From: Pegea sp. RAD2-039
Lineage: Eukaryota; Chordata; Thaliacea; Salpida; Salpidae
Assembly (NCBI GenBank): GCA_034620365.1
Contig: JAQGEQ010000329.1
Location: forward strand, 1-64,000
Reading direction: 5' to 3'
Length of the DNA: 64,000 bases
Of the stretch, positions 37,003-49,665 are shown in pieces. How positions within the stretch are numbered: the stretch's first letter is position 1; each line of letters opens with the position of its first letter. The position numbers and the translations under genes are program-made. Below the pieces are notes generated by a model. That model was given only the letters and a program-made list of their open reading frames with translations, searched no databases and had not been told where the DNA came from.

Positions 37003-40000
37003 ATTTTAATATTATAAGTTTTATATTACATAAATTAGACATAAAAATTCTTAAAAATACAGCATCTGTTGAAAAATAGGAGAATAAAATTACAGAATAT
37101 GAAACAAATATAATTATGTAATAGTTATACAATTTAAAAGGTTAAAATATCTTAAAAATTTATCATTAGGTATATATTTGTGATATTCAAATAAATGATT
37201 ATTAAATTTTTATCACTATTGATAATATTTATCATAAATATTGATATTCATTCATTATTTCAAAAATTTTAACTAGATTTACAAAAAAACAATTTTTGAC
37301 TAAATTGATCTTTATCAATCTTCAAATTGAAAAATTTAAGTAAATATAAACAAGAAATTTACTTATAAACATTGTTATACAACAACAAGTACTTTAAAAA
37401 TATACACATTTTAATAAGCATACTAAAAAGTTATAGTAATGCTCAATTATACTAAAAAATAAGTAAAAATATGCATTAGAGAAAGTTGAAGATGTAGACA
37501 AAACTAAAAAATTTCTATGACATAAAACTAAATGAAACTAAACTTTAAGATATTCAATTAGCAGAATAATATTTAGTTATAAGTTAACTTTTTTCTATTT
37601 TTAACAATTCTTTTTTATCTTCCCTCTCTTTTACTATAGCAATAAGTTTTAAAGTTAATTCATTAGTTGATTGTTTCATAATAAAAATATAAAGTATTGC
37701 TTGATTTATTAAAAATTACTAATTTATTACAATATTTTAAAGTGCATAATAAAAGTATTATGTTCTAATCACTATTCTCTCTCAACTTATTAATATTTAA
37801 CTCCAAAAAAATCTAAAGTGAATTTTTCTCATTACTTTTTCTACTGAAATAAAATAGTTATTAATAATAATAGTTCTGAATTTCAAAATGTACTTTCAAC
37901 AAAAGAAAAAATGTTAATATAACAAATGCATAACTTTCTCTTTTGTGTAAACATCAAACAAAAATTGTTTGAATATCAAGAATTTTTATCAACCGTCTTT
38001 CAAACATATTTCTAAATGAAAAACTTTCAAAAGATTTAGAAAAAATAATTTAGGTATTAATCAAATTTTTGTAAGAATAATCTTAAAGGTTAAAATTGTT
38101 TAATGATTTCAAAGTACATGTGTTTGTCAACAAAGAATTTGATAAAAATTTGATTAAGAAATAAAAATAAATAAGATCGAATTAATAAACAAGTTATAGA
38201 TAAATTTGATAAATGATGATTTATAAACAAAATATAAAATCTAATATAATTTAAATAAAGAAAAATAAACAAAGGATTTTCTCAAAAGATAACATCACTA
38301 TTTCAATTTCAAAGTTTTAAAAAAACTTGTATAAACATACAGGTTTTGTAAAAAAGTTCAATAAAACTAAACTATTGCTCACAATTAATCCCAATGATTA
38401 ATCAAAATTGTTGAGCTTTCTCTCTTCTTCTTTTTCACTATTGAATAAATGTATTATTTTTTTCACGTAATTGAAGTTTGGAAATTATTAGAAATTTTAT
38501 CATGAAAACTTCACATGGTATTCCTTAATCAAAAATAAACAAGTTTTACTAATAAAACTTAAAACAATATTCTACAATTATAGTTTACCTTAATTCTTCT
38601 AATCTTATTTTTAGTTCATTATTTCTTTTAAGTTATAATAAAACTTTCTATGCAAATAGAAAAAGATCTTAATATAACTGTTTAAAAAAAATTAAACATT
38701 TAAAGATAGAAAAAATTTAAATATTAGGTAAACAAAATATATTATGTTTATTAATTTCAATATTGAACTAAAATCGAAATTTATTTCCACTTTTTAAAAA
38801 AACTTTGTATTTATCTAATACGAAATTAAACAAATATTTGGAATATCTAGAATTTAGCTAATTTTTAATCATTTTCCAATTCATTAAACAAAAACAAATA
38901 GTTTTAGATAAAGTAACCACTAATAGTTAAAAACATCATAATGACTAACGTTACGGCGGTAGATTTGATACATATAAAGCATATTCGTATTTATGGTAAA
39001 AATAAACTCTGTATAATACCTTAGTATAGGTACATTATGGGTTTGACTAAAATTGGCCGGTATTAGTATATATCCTATCAACTAAACGGTCAAAATGATT
39101 AACTTTAAATGATCAAAAATTGTATTAAATTTAAAAACTGTTAAACATTAAAAAATGATACTTGTTGAAAGAAAAACTCACTTCATTTTTTAATGATAGA
39201 AAAGATTTTACATAGTCTTTTTGTAAAGAGCTTATAACTAGTTTTAAGCATTTATTCAAGACTCATATATAGCTTGAGTTAATCAATATTTAATTATTAA
39301 TCATATATAACTAAGTCAATTTTATAAATTCGAAAAATTTAGAATTTCTTAAGATATACATTTTTACTACCATAATAATCACAGAAAAATTAACTGTTTT
39401 TAGCAATAACAATTTAGAAGAGCAAGAATAAACCATTGTATATGAAATTCTGTTTATAATTTTATAGCACTATATAAAACTCTAAACTTATCTGTAACGA
39501 AATCTTAAACTGTAAAATTTCTTTAGAATAGTTATTTAGAAAAAATTTTGCTTTTCAGTATTGGAGCAACAAGATTTTCAAATAACGATCCTCATCTGGT
39601 TCAAAACTGTTGATTACAAATTATCTTTCAAATAAAACTTTGGATTGTTCAATTACCATAATTTTTGCGTTAGACTCATGTTTTTTATGACTTAATAACT
39701 TAAAGTTTAACTGAGTTTTTGAATCATTTCTACTGATAATATACCAAATTAATACTTGGAACCAGATGCCACCAGACATTGTCATATCCAAATCTCTTGT
39801 GCTGTTCAAGCTGAAATTGAGCCACTTCGACATTGCCACAATTGTTATATATCAATTCCTCTGATTCTTTTTTCTTTTTTTATATTAACGACATTATGTG
39901 TAATTACTCACTGTTATATTATACGGAGACTACAAAACATCCAGGCGTTACATTGATTTCTTCTACATTTCTATCTTAGTTATAAATAATAATTATTTCA

Positions 40001-40662
40001 ATTGTGAGAATGTTTGTTAGCGACAAATGCTCTTTTTAGGCAAATCCTTCACGTTTATTAAAAATAGATAACGTTCAAGGTAACAAGATCTAATTATCTT
40101 CTGAAATCTTTTACTATTGTACATAGTGTTACCTCACACTATTTTCAGACAGCAAGATTAAAGTTTTGTTATTAAAATCAAATTTGACTCAGATCTTGAT
40201 TAACAAGCTACTTTTACAAATAAAAATATTTTTTCAAAAAATAGTTTTGAAACTTAATCTTTTTAACTTGCCTTCAGCATTTAAAAACTCTCATGCTAGC
40301 TTAAGTTACCACATAGATGCTTTATTATCGGTTTATTAACATGATTAGTTAAAATTGTTTGGCTAAAAGTCTGGGATTGATTTGACATAGAGGTAAGCCT
40401 TGCACTAAATGATAGAAGACTTCTAGTAAAAAAAGTAGAAGAATCTTCTGTATTTATGCTGGTAAAAAATATTTTCCAATTTTATTGATGTAACACATTT
40501 TTAATCATTTTGACAAAAATTTTCAAATAAATGGGATTTTTGGAATAAATTAACTTAAAACTCAAGAGAACATTTAAATTATTTGTTTCAATTAGCAACA
40601 ACTAGTCTACCATAATGATGATTATTGTTCATTTGTATTCTCATCACATTTATCGTATTTTA

Positions 40663-40757
40663 CAATTCAAAGAATTGGGTGAAAAATTGAGACAGATATT
40701 TAGCAAGTTCTTACGTGGCAGGAAACGGTGTTGCCCGCAGATGAGGTATTTAAAAGA
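40663..40757 (-). ncRNA. Weak candidate small nuclear / spliced-leader-like RNA
   Basis: On the minus strand, in order: TATA-like TTTTAAATA (near 40750), a GC-rich 5' stretch (CTGCGGGCAACACC), a strong donor GTAAGAAC after 40715, an Sm-site-like AATTTTTC (40681-40688) and a perfect 6-bp hairpin CAATTC-TTT-GAATTG (40663-40677). This is the layout of an SL RNA. Every element after the donor is short and easily produced by chance in AT-rich DNA, and no trans-spliced leader is known here. Confidence 0.2.
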
Positions 40758-41154
40758 GAACACAAATACCGACTAAGCTTTTTACTACATTTAACAATTT
40801 TCAGATCAAAGAAAGTTAAGTTGTAGTTTCGATGTTAATTAACATGATGTTAGCGATAGACATCTATTTATTAGTTCTTGAAGTTGTAAACAAAGAAGAA
40901 AATGTTTTTCATATTATTTGAATCAACTTTGCTGACATCATCAAAACAAAGTCATATGTTACAGAACAAACACAGCTAGCATTCAAATAAATTTGCTTCT
41001 AGCACCTTTCAGATGCTTTTTACAAACTGATCAATTACTTTCAGTCTTTGGAATTAAATGGTTCCTAAAAATCTCGCAACTTCAAACTAGATTTAAACCT
41101 AACGACAATTTAGGACAAAAAGGAAACATTTAAAGTTGTAAAAAATATTTTATT

Positions 41155-41160
41155 TTTATT
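41155..41160 (-). promoter_or_regulatory. Polyadenylation signal of the TFIIB gene
   Basis: AATAAA on the minus strand about 85 nt past the TFIIB stop codon. Confidence 0.5.
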
Positions 41161-41243
41161 TTGTATCAAATACATTCGATGACGTCAAGAAAAGCATACA
41201 AAAATATGGAGGAAAAATTGTTGTATAAATTGTCCGATGAATA

Positions 41244-43299
41244 TTAATAAGAAGGCAACATGGATGGTGGAGTAAAAAACTCATAATTTTCAGGAAATAA
41301 TTGATTTACTTTCGGCAACATCTCCTTATAAGACTGACGAATAGTTACTTCTGCAACTCCAGCAATATCACTAATTTCTGTATCAAATATTTGTTGATCG
41401 AGACATATAAATGAATGATAAAGATACCTTTTTGTGACTTCTTATCCTTTGATGCTTGTGAAGCCATGTAAATAGAAGCAGCTGCTACTGAAATCGGAGA
41501 TCGTCCTGATACTAGATCCAAATCGACAGCTTTTTTGGCAATGCAAGTAGCAGCTTTTTGCACAGAACTTGGTAAGCCAAGATTTGAACAAAATCTCGAC
41601 TGAAACACAAAATATGAAAGAAATTTTGAAACTTTTAGAAAATTCCTCACCATAAAATCACCAGATGTAATCACTTCTACATTCGTTTCTAAGTTTTTGA
41701 TAATCAATTTAAACGAGCGACTTATTTCTTTGCGAGAAATTCTAGAAATCGCACAGATCTAAAAATAATTCGACATGAAAAGTTTTCAGAAAACAAATGA
41801 TCAAAATTGATTACTTCTTTAAAGGTTCTTGGAACACCTTCTTGCCTACAAGCTATATATAAGCTTGCAGCTGAAATAGCTTCGTTAGATCGACCCCTTA
41901 AACTCTTCGATTCATACACTTGTTTAAACAGCTTGTTTGCACGTTCCTATATCGAAAACAAACATAATAAATCGTTTTCGATAAAATATATTTATCTTAT
42001 ACTTACTTTTAAGTTGGTAGGCAGGCTGATGCGGTCACACATTGAAGCGATTTCTTTAAAGGCTGTTATTAAGGTCCTGTCGCTGTTGGACATTGTTCTT
42101 CGATTATTGAACTGTGCAAAACCTTTGAATATAAATTTTATTTTACTTTTTTTTTATTAAATTCTCCGTAAACTTATCAAATTGCGAATTAATTTATTGA
42201 ACATTTTTTATAAATCAGAATGACAAACTATTTATTTTTGTTCAAGGCATGGCTGCAGAGGACAAAATAAACAGATCATAGCGACCAAAAAACAATAATA
42301 AAGGGTCTTAAGTATCACAGTAAATCACAATTATCTTGTTGAAAAATTTGTTAATCAACTGGACGTTCAAGTTAAGAATATAGAAACCATTAATGATTTT
42401 ATATAGTAATATGAGGTTGGAGAAAGGGTGTCAATAGTGCAAGGATTTTATGTTAAACCTATAGAGATAGAATGAGGAAAAGGTATGCCACATCTAAGGA
42501 AAGCTTTCTTGCTGAACTAAATCTGTAAAATTTATAAGAAAAGCTTTCCTAGTAAACAATCTTTCAACAGAATCAATCTTTGAATATATTTGTCAAGATG
42601 AGGACTCCATACGAAAGAGTTGAACTAACTTGCACAAGAAGTTTTGGTGAAAAGTTTTGAAATAAGGAAGTTTTATTGTTGTTTATATAAAAATATCTTG
42701 AAAAGTTTGACAGTCTATTTATCTACAGGTGGAATTATTTTTCAGCAGCTAGTTTGAGCTATCTAGATCAAAGTTAGAATTTAGTAAACTCCAAAGAAGA
42801 TTGAAAAGCAACTGACTTAGCACTAACAAACTTGGTATCGTCGGCAAAATATAATTATAATATCAGAAAATTTATATCTTTAAAAATATTGTGACTGACC
42901 GCTAGAATCACTTGATCCACCAGGCCCAGATGGTCTTTCAATGATTGTTGATAAATCAGAGCCAGATAAAAGTGGGTTTTGGGCATCACCAACACGAGAT
43001 AAATCCTATAAAAATTTAAAATATAATTTATAAAGTTACAATAAAGAAATTCATTTAAGAAATGAAACTTAATAATCTGTTAGCTGAAAACTTCTAAAAA
43101 ATCAAAACAACTTAAGTTAAAACTATTCTACTTTAGAATCTTTATCTTTAGAAAATGTTCTCCATTCAGATCCCACATCTATAGTTCTATCACCAACAAC
43201 CAAACCACATTGAGGACAAATAAGATCTCCAGCCCTATAATCTTCAATTAATGATTCATCAGGATGGTCTGGGCAGTGAATTTGATGCAAATATGACAT
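41244..43299 (-). CDS. GTF2B: Transcription initiation factor IIB
   Basis: Seven exons: 43132-43299, 42900-43005, 42007-42122, 41815-41946, 41651-41758, 41428-41599, 41244-41377, total 936 nt (311 residues; vertebrate TFIIB is 316). The N-terminal zinc ribbon is complete (CPDHP and CPQCG), followed by the B-reader/linker ([27 protein letters not shown]) and two cyclin-like repeats ([39 protein letters not shown]). TFIIB bridges TBP on core promoters to RNA polymerase II. Exons after the first two are separated by introns under 90 nt; the intron after exon 2 is about 780 nt. Exon 1 uses the donor GTAGAA. The assignment is not in doubt. Confidence 0.97.
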
Positions 43300-45339
43300 T
43301 TTTAATAATCTTTAGTGACAATTGAAAAACAGTTTTAAATTTAACAAATTTTACCTGGAAAAATGCTGAAGTTTATAAACTAAATAATATAAAAAAATAC
43401 AGTTTTACAGATAAAATAAGGTTATAAGAATTGCAATACAAAATTTATATTTCAAAAATTAAAATTATTGGAATACAATATTTTATTTGATAAGAAACTA
43501 ATATATATAAATAAAATTTAAGTCATTTAAATAAAAATATATCAATTTAGTTTTGAATTTCCTAATTAAATCCTAAACAAACAAGAAATACCTCCTTTTT
43601 TAAACATTTGTAAAAACAATTGATAAGTCTGAATTTTAATCTATAAAAACATTCAATATTTTAGGTTTTAATCAATTTTTCATAAAGAATTTCTCTTTTT
43701 AATCCTTATAATAAATTAAATGACAAATTTGAACAAATAAAAAAGTTTTCTGAAACCTTTGCTAGCTTTAAACATATAAATATGCAACAAATTTTACTAA
43801 ATTAAACTCTCACAAATTTATGACTTAGCAATCACACAGACAAAACTCAAAAGTAGAAAAAACTTTCTTCATTTCAAGTAAATCTAGAAAATGATTATTC
43901 ACTTTAAACTTAGAAAGTTCTTTAAAACTAAGTTATTTAAAGGGAAACGATTGGGAAAAAACTAGAGAATGGTAGTATGAGATGTTAAGCAGAGAGATAA
44001 CCTACTATTTGATTTATTTGGTTTCCTGAGATTTTAATTTATGTCAACATAGTTGAAGTTATAAAGCTAAAAAGCCAAAAAGGCTTTTATAAAAATAGTA
44101 AAACTTTTGAAATGTATTTCAGAAATATTCCTTAAAATTGTGTTTTACAAACTTACCCATTCTTTAAAAAATTTAAATTGAAAAGACATTTTAATTTTAA
44201 AATTGCGATAAATCGTCTATGTTGCCTTCTTATAATCAGTCACCTTATTTTAGACAGCAAAAATCTTAAATAATCAATGTTTGAGTAGAAGTTTAGCTAA
44301 AAAACAACGATTTGAACTCAAAACTAGAAACAATTTTTTAACAGTAACTATTAGTTATAATTTAGCTTCCGAAACATCATCAAAAAGGAAAGGTATAATC
44401 AATTGGTAATAAATAATTTCACTTGCAAACCTGTTTATCTTTTCTACTTTTACAGTGTGCACAAAATTTTATCTGGTTATATTAAAAACAATTTGATTAG
44501 CTAACAAGGTAAAAACACCGTTCTTTCATGATTAAAGGACAACAAAAAAAGTTAAGTGGAACATAATAAAAGTTACTTCATTTTTTGTGAGCAAGTTTTG
44601 TTGTAATTAGTATATAATCTATTAAATTAGTTAATTCTGGTTTTATAGCAGTAGGGTAAGAACTTTGGCTTGCAGTGCCTGTAAGATGATGTGGATTTTA
44701 CATTTAATTGATTCAAAATAGTATCTAGCCTGGAAAACCTTAGTAAATCATCAAAATAGAAAAACTAAAAAACTTATGCAAGAAGAGCTGAATCTTATGC
44801 TTAATTGCGAATGGTCTCTGGTATTTCTACTCAACTAACTTCTACAATAAGATGCAACCTTTTCGTCAAACTATTTTTTGTTAAAACAGATCCATTGTCT
44901 GGTAAATTATCAATAAAAATAATTTTGACAATAATTGTGCTTTTCAGTTAAATTTATTAAAGATGAAAGAAAATTCGAGTTCACTCACTACCAAGTTTAT
45001 GCGTTTAATCAGGATTGAATCTAAAATGATATTGATTCAACTTAAAACAACCTGAATAGGATTTTACTTAGAATATTCAGAATTTAATATTTTTTTGAAA
45101 TTTTACCGAATAAAATTTTGTTGTTATAAATGATTTACACAAGCATAGTGAAAATTACAACTTGAAAATTTTCCAATTTCTCCTACTTATCTTGAAGTTT
45201 TTGAATCAGGAAAATCCACCAACTTTCATGATAGCATCTTTTTATGTTTTGAAATTTCAGCTAATTTTGGAAATTAATCAATTTATCAGATAAAAAGTTG
45301 AATTACTACAAAAGTTTTCCTATCAATTTTATAAAAATC
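43300..45339. other. Intergenic, AT-rich, nothing recognised
   Basis: No open frame or repeat of note. It should contain the TFIIB promoter on the left side. Confidence 0.6.
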
Positions 45340-46506
45340 CTAATAAAGATCAACATTAACTGCTCTAAGAGCATCCTTGACCCACTGAGGGTCTTGTGCC
45401 GGAGTTGGATAAACTACTCTTAAATAATCACGGATAAATTGAGGAAATCGATTCTCTAAAATAGCTTGACGTATATTTCCCATCAAAGTAAATTGAAAGT
45501 TGACGTTGTGGACAGTTAACATATGACAAGCGCTTGGATGTCCAAGTCTAAATAACATATGAATATAAGCTTTAGTGTATGTCTTACACGTGGAACATTT
45601 ACAGTTTTCCATCAATGGATTAAAGTCCGTAGCATACTTCTTAGCTTTGATACTAATTTGACCAGAAGGAACTAAAGCACAACCAAACCGTGCAGTTCTA
45701 GTAGGAAAAACACAATCAAACATATCACACCCAAGAGCTGTACAAACTAGAATATCTACAGCATAACCAACACCCATTAAATATCTTGGTTTGCTTGATG
45801 GTAAACCATCTGTACTAGCTTTCACCATTTTCCAAAAATCATCCTTTTCTTCACCCCCGCTAAGCCCACCCACAGCAAACCCTTTAACGTGTCTCTTTGT
45901 CATTTGTTCTAAACATGTGTCTCTCAGATCTTCATAAAGACCTCCTTGGATAATAGGAAACAGAAATTGTTCTGTAGGTCTTTGGTGAGCCTTGATGCAA
46001 CGATCTAGCCATCTAACAGATCTGTGTGTTGCTTCAGTAACTCGTTTTTTGTCTTTCACAGTGCTACTAACAACATCATCTAATTGCATCATAATATCAG
46101 CACCAATAGCGTTCTGAATTGCCATTGATTTTTCAGGTGATAACATCATCAAGGACCCATCATTTGGATGTGTAAATTCAACTCCTTCTTCACACAAAGT
46201 ACTGAGTTTTATCAAAGAAACCATTTGAAAACCTCCGCTATCCGTAAGTAGAGCTCTATCCCAACCCATAAACTTATGTAAGCCACCAGCTTGAGTAAGA
46301 ACATCTTCACCTGGTTGGTTCCCTAAGTGATATGTATTTCCTAGGATTATTTGGATTCCAATCTCTTTTAGTTGGCTTGGAGTTAAACCCTTTAATGTAC
46401 CTTTGGTTCCTACTGGCATAAAAACTGGAGTGTCAACAACTTGATGAAATAATGTAAGCTTGCCAACTCTGGCTTTGGTGGTATTACATGTTGCTAATAC
46501 TTCCAT
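45340..46506 (-). CDS. QTRT1: Queuine tRNA-ribosyltransferase catalytic subunit 1
   Basis: A single uninterrupted exon encodes 388 residues. The enzyme exchanges guanine-34 for queuine in tRNAs for His, Asn, Asp and Tyr, working with QTRT2. Visible hallmarks: TPVFMPVGT near the N-terminus, [47 protein letters not shown], the nucleophile-bearing [15 protein letters not shown] and the zinc site (CKCSTC with a downstream HNV histidine). The ATG at 46506 (MEVLATC) matches the family start; an upstream in-frame TTG at 46518 is not needed. An acceptor-like CTAG precedes it, perhaps for an untranslated or trans-spliced leader. Lack of introns contrasts with neighbours. Confidence 0.97.
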   Translation of the reverse strand: MEVLATCNTTKARVGKLTLFHQVVDTPVFMPVGTKGTLKGLTPSQLKEIGIQIILGNTYHLGNQPGEDVLTQAGGLHKFMGWDRALLTDSGGFQMVSLIKLSTLCEEGVEFTHPNDGSLMMLSPEKSMAIQNAIGADIMMQLDDVVSSTVKDKKRVTEATHRSVRWLDRCIKAHQRPTEQFLFPIIQGGLYEDLRDTCLEQMTKRHVKGFAVGGLSGGEEKDDFWKMVKASTDGLPSSKPRYLMGVGYAVDILVCTALGCDMFDCVFPTRTARFGCALVPSGQISIKAKKYATDFNPLMENCKCSTCKTYTKAYIHMLFRLGHPSACHMLTVHNVNFQFTLMGNIRQAILENRFPQFIRDYLRVVYPTPAQDPQWVKDALRAVNVDLY

Positions 46507-47362
46507 ATTTATTGGCAAGTTACTTGATATCTAGAAAAAAATAAATCGTTAAAACTCAAATTTGATAAAACATTATCTTTTGTTACAATCAAGTCAACAA
46601 GCTTTTTTAGTTAAACATTAGTTAGAAAATACAATATTTTAAACTTAATTTTTTAACATAATTATTCCAAAATATTATTTGTAAACTCAAAAGATTAAAT
46701 GATTCTTTTCATCTGTCAAAAAATATTTATAAGAAATTACTGACTTTTTCAGAAAAAATGTTTGAAAGACAAGCCACTAAATAAAAATATTTATAGGCTT
46801 ATCTAATAATTAAATATATTATAAAATATAACAATTATAATAATTTCAGTCTAAATAATTTTTCAGTCAAAGTTTAATTTATATAATTATTATAAAAATG
46901 CATCTAATTGAATACAACAAACATATTCAATATATTATAATCATAACTATTTTTAGTTAAGAGTAGACACTTTAAATAAATCAACTAAGCAATCAATACA
47001 AAAATTAAAACCTTTAATTAAAAAAATAGAATAAATAAACTAAACCAACAGCAAAATATTCTTGTTTTAATTTATGTATTTCATAGCTAAATAAAGAACA
47101 AGATTTTAAAAGTTTTAGTATTTTATATGAATGCACTGAAAGTTGAACTACAAAAAATTAGAAAAAGAATTATTGAGCTGAAAAAGATTTAAAATAAAAT
47201 TCTTAGATTAAGTGATGACTTCAAGGTTAAAATAAAAGAGTTACTTATGAAACTGATCTGAAATAAAATGAAACTTTATAACAATGTTTTAACTAACTTC
47301 AGCAAGTTACCATCAAACTTACAAATTAAGTGTCTTTAAAAATTCCCTAAGCTGCAACACTA
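46507..47362. other. Intergenic, AT-rich, nothing recognised
   Basis: About 0.86 kb without coding signal; it separates two minus-strand genes. Confidence 0.6.
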
Positions 47363-47866
47363 TTATAAATCCACAGAAATATTTGCGGAGCTATTATTAG
47401 CATAAATAGGCGGATGATAACAACTCAAGCTTCTTTCATTGTGAGGAAAAGAATAAGTGTCTTCATTAGCTCCGGCAGAATATAAGTATTTTAAAAGTAT
47501 TTTACTCACATCTGACTTATTACTGTTTCTTTTAAGGCTTGCGTTTAGCTGGATTGCTTCGTGAGGAACACTGTAGGTACTTTCATAAACATCAGAAGTA
47601 GTAGATAAGTTGATTCTACTACTTCTTTGATTATTTGAGATCATTGAACGTTGAGCATTCAATGGAAGACTGTAAGTTGTATCTATTTTCACTGGTGTCT
47701 TGTCTTTAATATTATTTCTTATGATTAATCTAAGATCTTCAAAGTTGTTTTTTCTGTTTTTTCTACTTCTTTTACGAATTAAGATTATGATTTTAATCAT
47801 GAAATAAATTGAAAAGAGAACTGATGATGCAATGTTGAGATATAGTTGAACATCTTTCAAATTCAT
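47363..47866 (-). CDS. Small single-pass membrane protein with repeated YSxP motifs
   Basis: One open exon from ATG 47866 gives 167 residues; no family recognised. Residues 12-31 form a hydrophobic helix directly followed by RKRSRKNRK, which predicts a very short outside N-terminus and a cytoplasmic tail. The tail repeats a tyrosine motif: DTTYSLP (Y65), ESTYSVP (Y98), EDTYSFP (Y138), plus YHPP (Y150) and PIYANN (Y155). YxxP is the consensus for Crk-type SH2 domains and YxN for Grb2, so a scaffold or adaptor role is suggested, by analogy with transmembrane adaptors. No signal peptide or extracellular domain is visible; upstream exons are possible. A TTG codon 7 residues earlier is in frame but an unlikely start. 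Confidence 0.62.
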   Translation of the reverse strand: MNLKDVQLYLNIASSVLFSIYFMIKIIILIRKRSRKNRKNNFEDLRLIIRNNIKDKTPVKIDTTYSLPLNAQRSMISNNQRSSRINLSTTSDVYESTYSVPHEAIQLNASLKRNSNKSDVSKILLKYLYSAGANEDTYSFPHNERSLSCYHPPIYANNSSANISVDL

Positions 47867-49269
47867 AATTCGCCGAAGATTTATCAATGGAAATAATCAT
47901 AATTTCAAAAACCTACAAGCAAACTATTTTAAAACTATATTTAAAAGTATAAAAAGAATAAAAAGAAAAGCACAAAATATTCTTAAAATCGTTTCCAATA
48001 TAAACTACCTCATGTATAAAAATAAATTGAATAAAAATAGAAGTTTCAAATTAAAATTGTATTCTAAAATGACCAATAAAGAAACTTGAGAAATTTTTCG
48101 AAATTTGTTTAGCTGATAGTAAACGGATAATGTTGAAGCAAAAAAAGTGTAGAATAAAAAAGCGCAATAATTTAATTTATTTACAACATGTGTATATTAA
48201 AAGCTTTTAATTAGAAGTTTAAAAATGTTTTACTTTATGTCTCATAATTAAATATTTATCTTAAAACAACGATAAATTTTTATAGCTAAAAAACTTTTCT
48301 TAATGAAGAATTGTAAAGTTTAAAATTGCGATAACCTAATTTCATAGGATAATAGAAAGACTCTTATAAATGACAAAAATAAAAAAATCTATGTATATAC
48401 TGTTGTTAGAATATATATTTATGTAGTCATTTTAAAAGTATTATTGATTTTTATCTGACAAATATCTAAGGACTTGTTAAAAGTTTGTGGATTCAGGTTA
48501 GGAAACACCGCTATAAACACTACCAACTTTGTTAAACTCATAATTTAGAATCATTATTTTCTTATGAATTCTAGTTCTACTTTATTTACAAATCTACAAA
48601 AATTTTAAATACACTAAATTAGCATATTGTGAAATCAAAACAACTTATTCCTTGAAATAAAATACTATTTCATATAAGCATCAAATGAAACTATGCTGTA
48701 TAGTGTTCAATCATAACAACTTCTTTATACTGTTTCAACACAACTGAAAAGCTTTTTATTTAAAACTAAATTTTAATATTTGTATAAAGTTTCAATAAAC
48801 ACTTTAGAACGTTTATAACAAATTAAATATATATTAAATTATATCTCATAAATACCTATAAACTGATCAGTTAAAAAATAAATATTTATATTAAAATAAT
48901 ATTCTATAGGATTAAAATTTATATAAGGGAATTTTTTATAAATATCAAACATGCTTGTAATCCCTTTTTAGTTATAAACCTTTTTATCTCTCTTTAATAC
49001 TTTCTAAAACTAACATTATACTATCTTCTTATATCTTCAAGAAAATGATTGTTTATAAATTTGTAAACAGTAAATCTTAAACATATTTTAAATATTTTCA
49101 TATCCATACACAAATAAATAGTTTTAAGGCAAAAATATTTGTTTAATTTGAAATTGTACACGTTTAATTATAGTCACTCAATCATTTAATAATAATATAC
49201 TTTAGTAATTCTTATTAATATTTTAATACAATTTATGTTATAAACCGATGACTAAAATAAATACTATAT
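47867..49269. other. Intergenic, AT-rich, nothing recognised
   Basis: About 1.4 kb of AT-rich sequence with no coding signal or repeat structure that I can name. Confidence 0.6.
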
Positions 49270-49665
49270 TAAGTAATACTTTATTTATTTATTTCAATAA
49301 ATGCGAAGGAGAGTGCCTGAAGAGAGCACCTCCCGCTAACACATTCTCAAAAAGATGTAACACATGGCATTTCAGTATTCCCCAAAACATATACCAGTGA
49401 ACAATCACATAAAATGTAAATGATATAAGAAAGCGAAAGTTAATCCAATCGATGAATTCAAGCAATTTGCAGCCGGTTTACGAGAGAAAGTTATAAGTTC
49501 AGACTTTGTGGGCTGGATTCTGAGCTGCCAATTCGTAGACCAGTTTTCTACAGTGTGTAGTGCAGTTTGAAGCTTTGAAGGATTACAAGATAATAGCTTG
49601 ATATCATCTGCATACAACAACACACTGACATCATCTACTGCTACTAATCTTCAGATGAAATCTTC
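49270..49665 (-). mobile_element. LINE fragment: RT active-site end plus 3' terminus
   Basis: On the minus strand 49405-49660 reads FI-stop-RLVAVDDVS, then VLLYADDIKLLS and a downstream thumb-like stretch (WSTNWQLRIQPTKSELITF). FxxDL...YADD is the reverse transcriptase catalytic block of CR1/jockey-like LINEs. The 3' end lies at about 49285, marked by a (TAAA)n-type tail (TTTATTTATTTATTT on plus). The sequence between the RT piece and the tail is too short for a full element, so it is internally deleted. Confidence 0.8.

Larger units (their letters stand above)
37003..41243. other. Gene-poor interval upstream of the phosphatase
   Basis: Mostly AT-rich without coding signal; it should contain the phosphatase promoter. 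A patch at 39540-39960 has higher GC and short open frames on both strands but no recognisable motif. The segment 38940-39110 has short self-similar pieces around TATTAGTATA and ACCTTAGTATAGG that may be repeat debris. Confidence 0.5.

Noticed and set aside
39621-39956. Overlapping 60-70-codon frames on both strands
   Set aside because: No motif, no splice context, no ATG start for one; kept only as a composition patch.
41807-42160. 117-codon plus-strand frame
   Set aside because: Antisense to TFIIB exons 3 and 4, which are well supported on the minus strand.
44218-44236. 15-bp match to the inverted 3' end of TFIIB (ATGTTGCCTTCTTAT)
   Set aside because: A single 15-mer match is within chance for a window of this size and composition.
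46507-46518. Upstream TTG extension of QTRT1
   Set aside because: The ATG at 46506 aligns with the family start; a nuclear animal gene is not expected to start at TTG.
47867-47887. TTG-started extension of the YSxP membrane protein
   Set aside because: Same reason; the in-frame ATG at 47866 is the better start, although a spliced upstream exon cannot be excluded.
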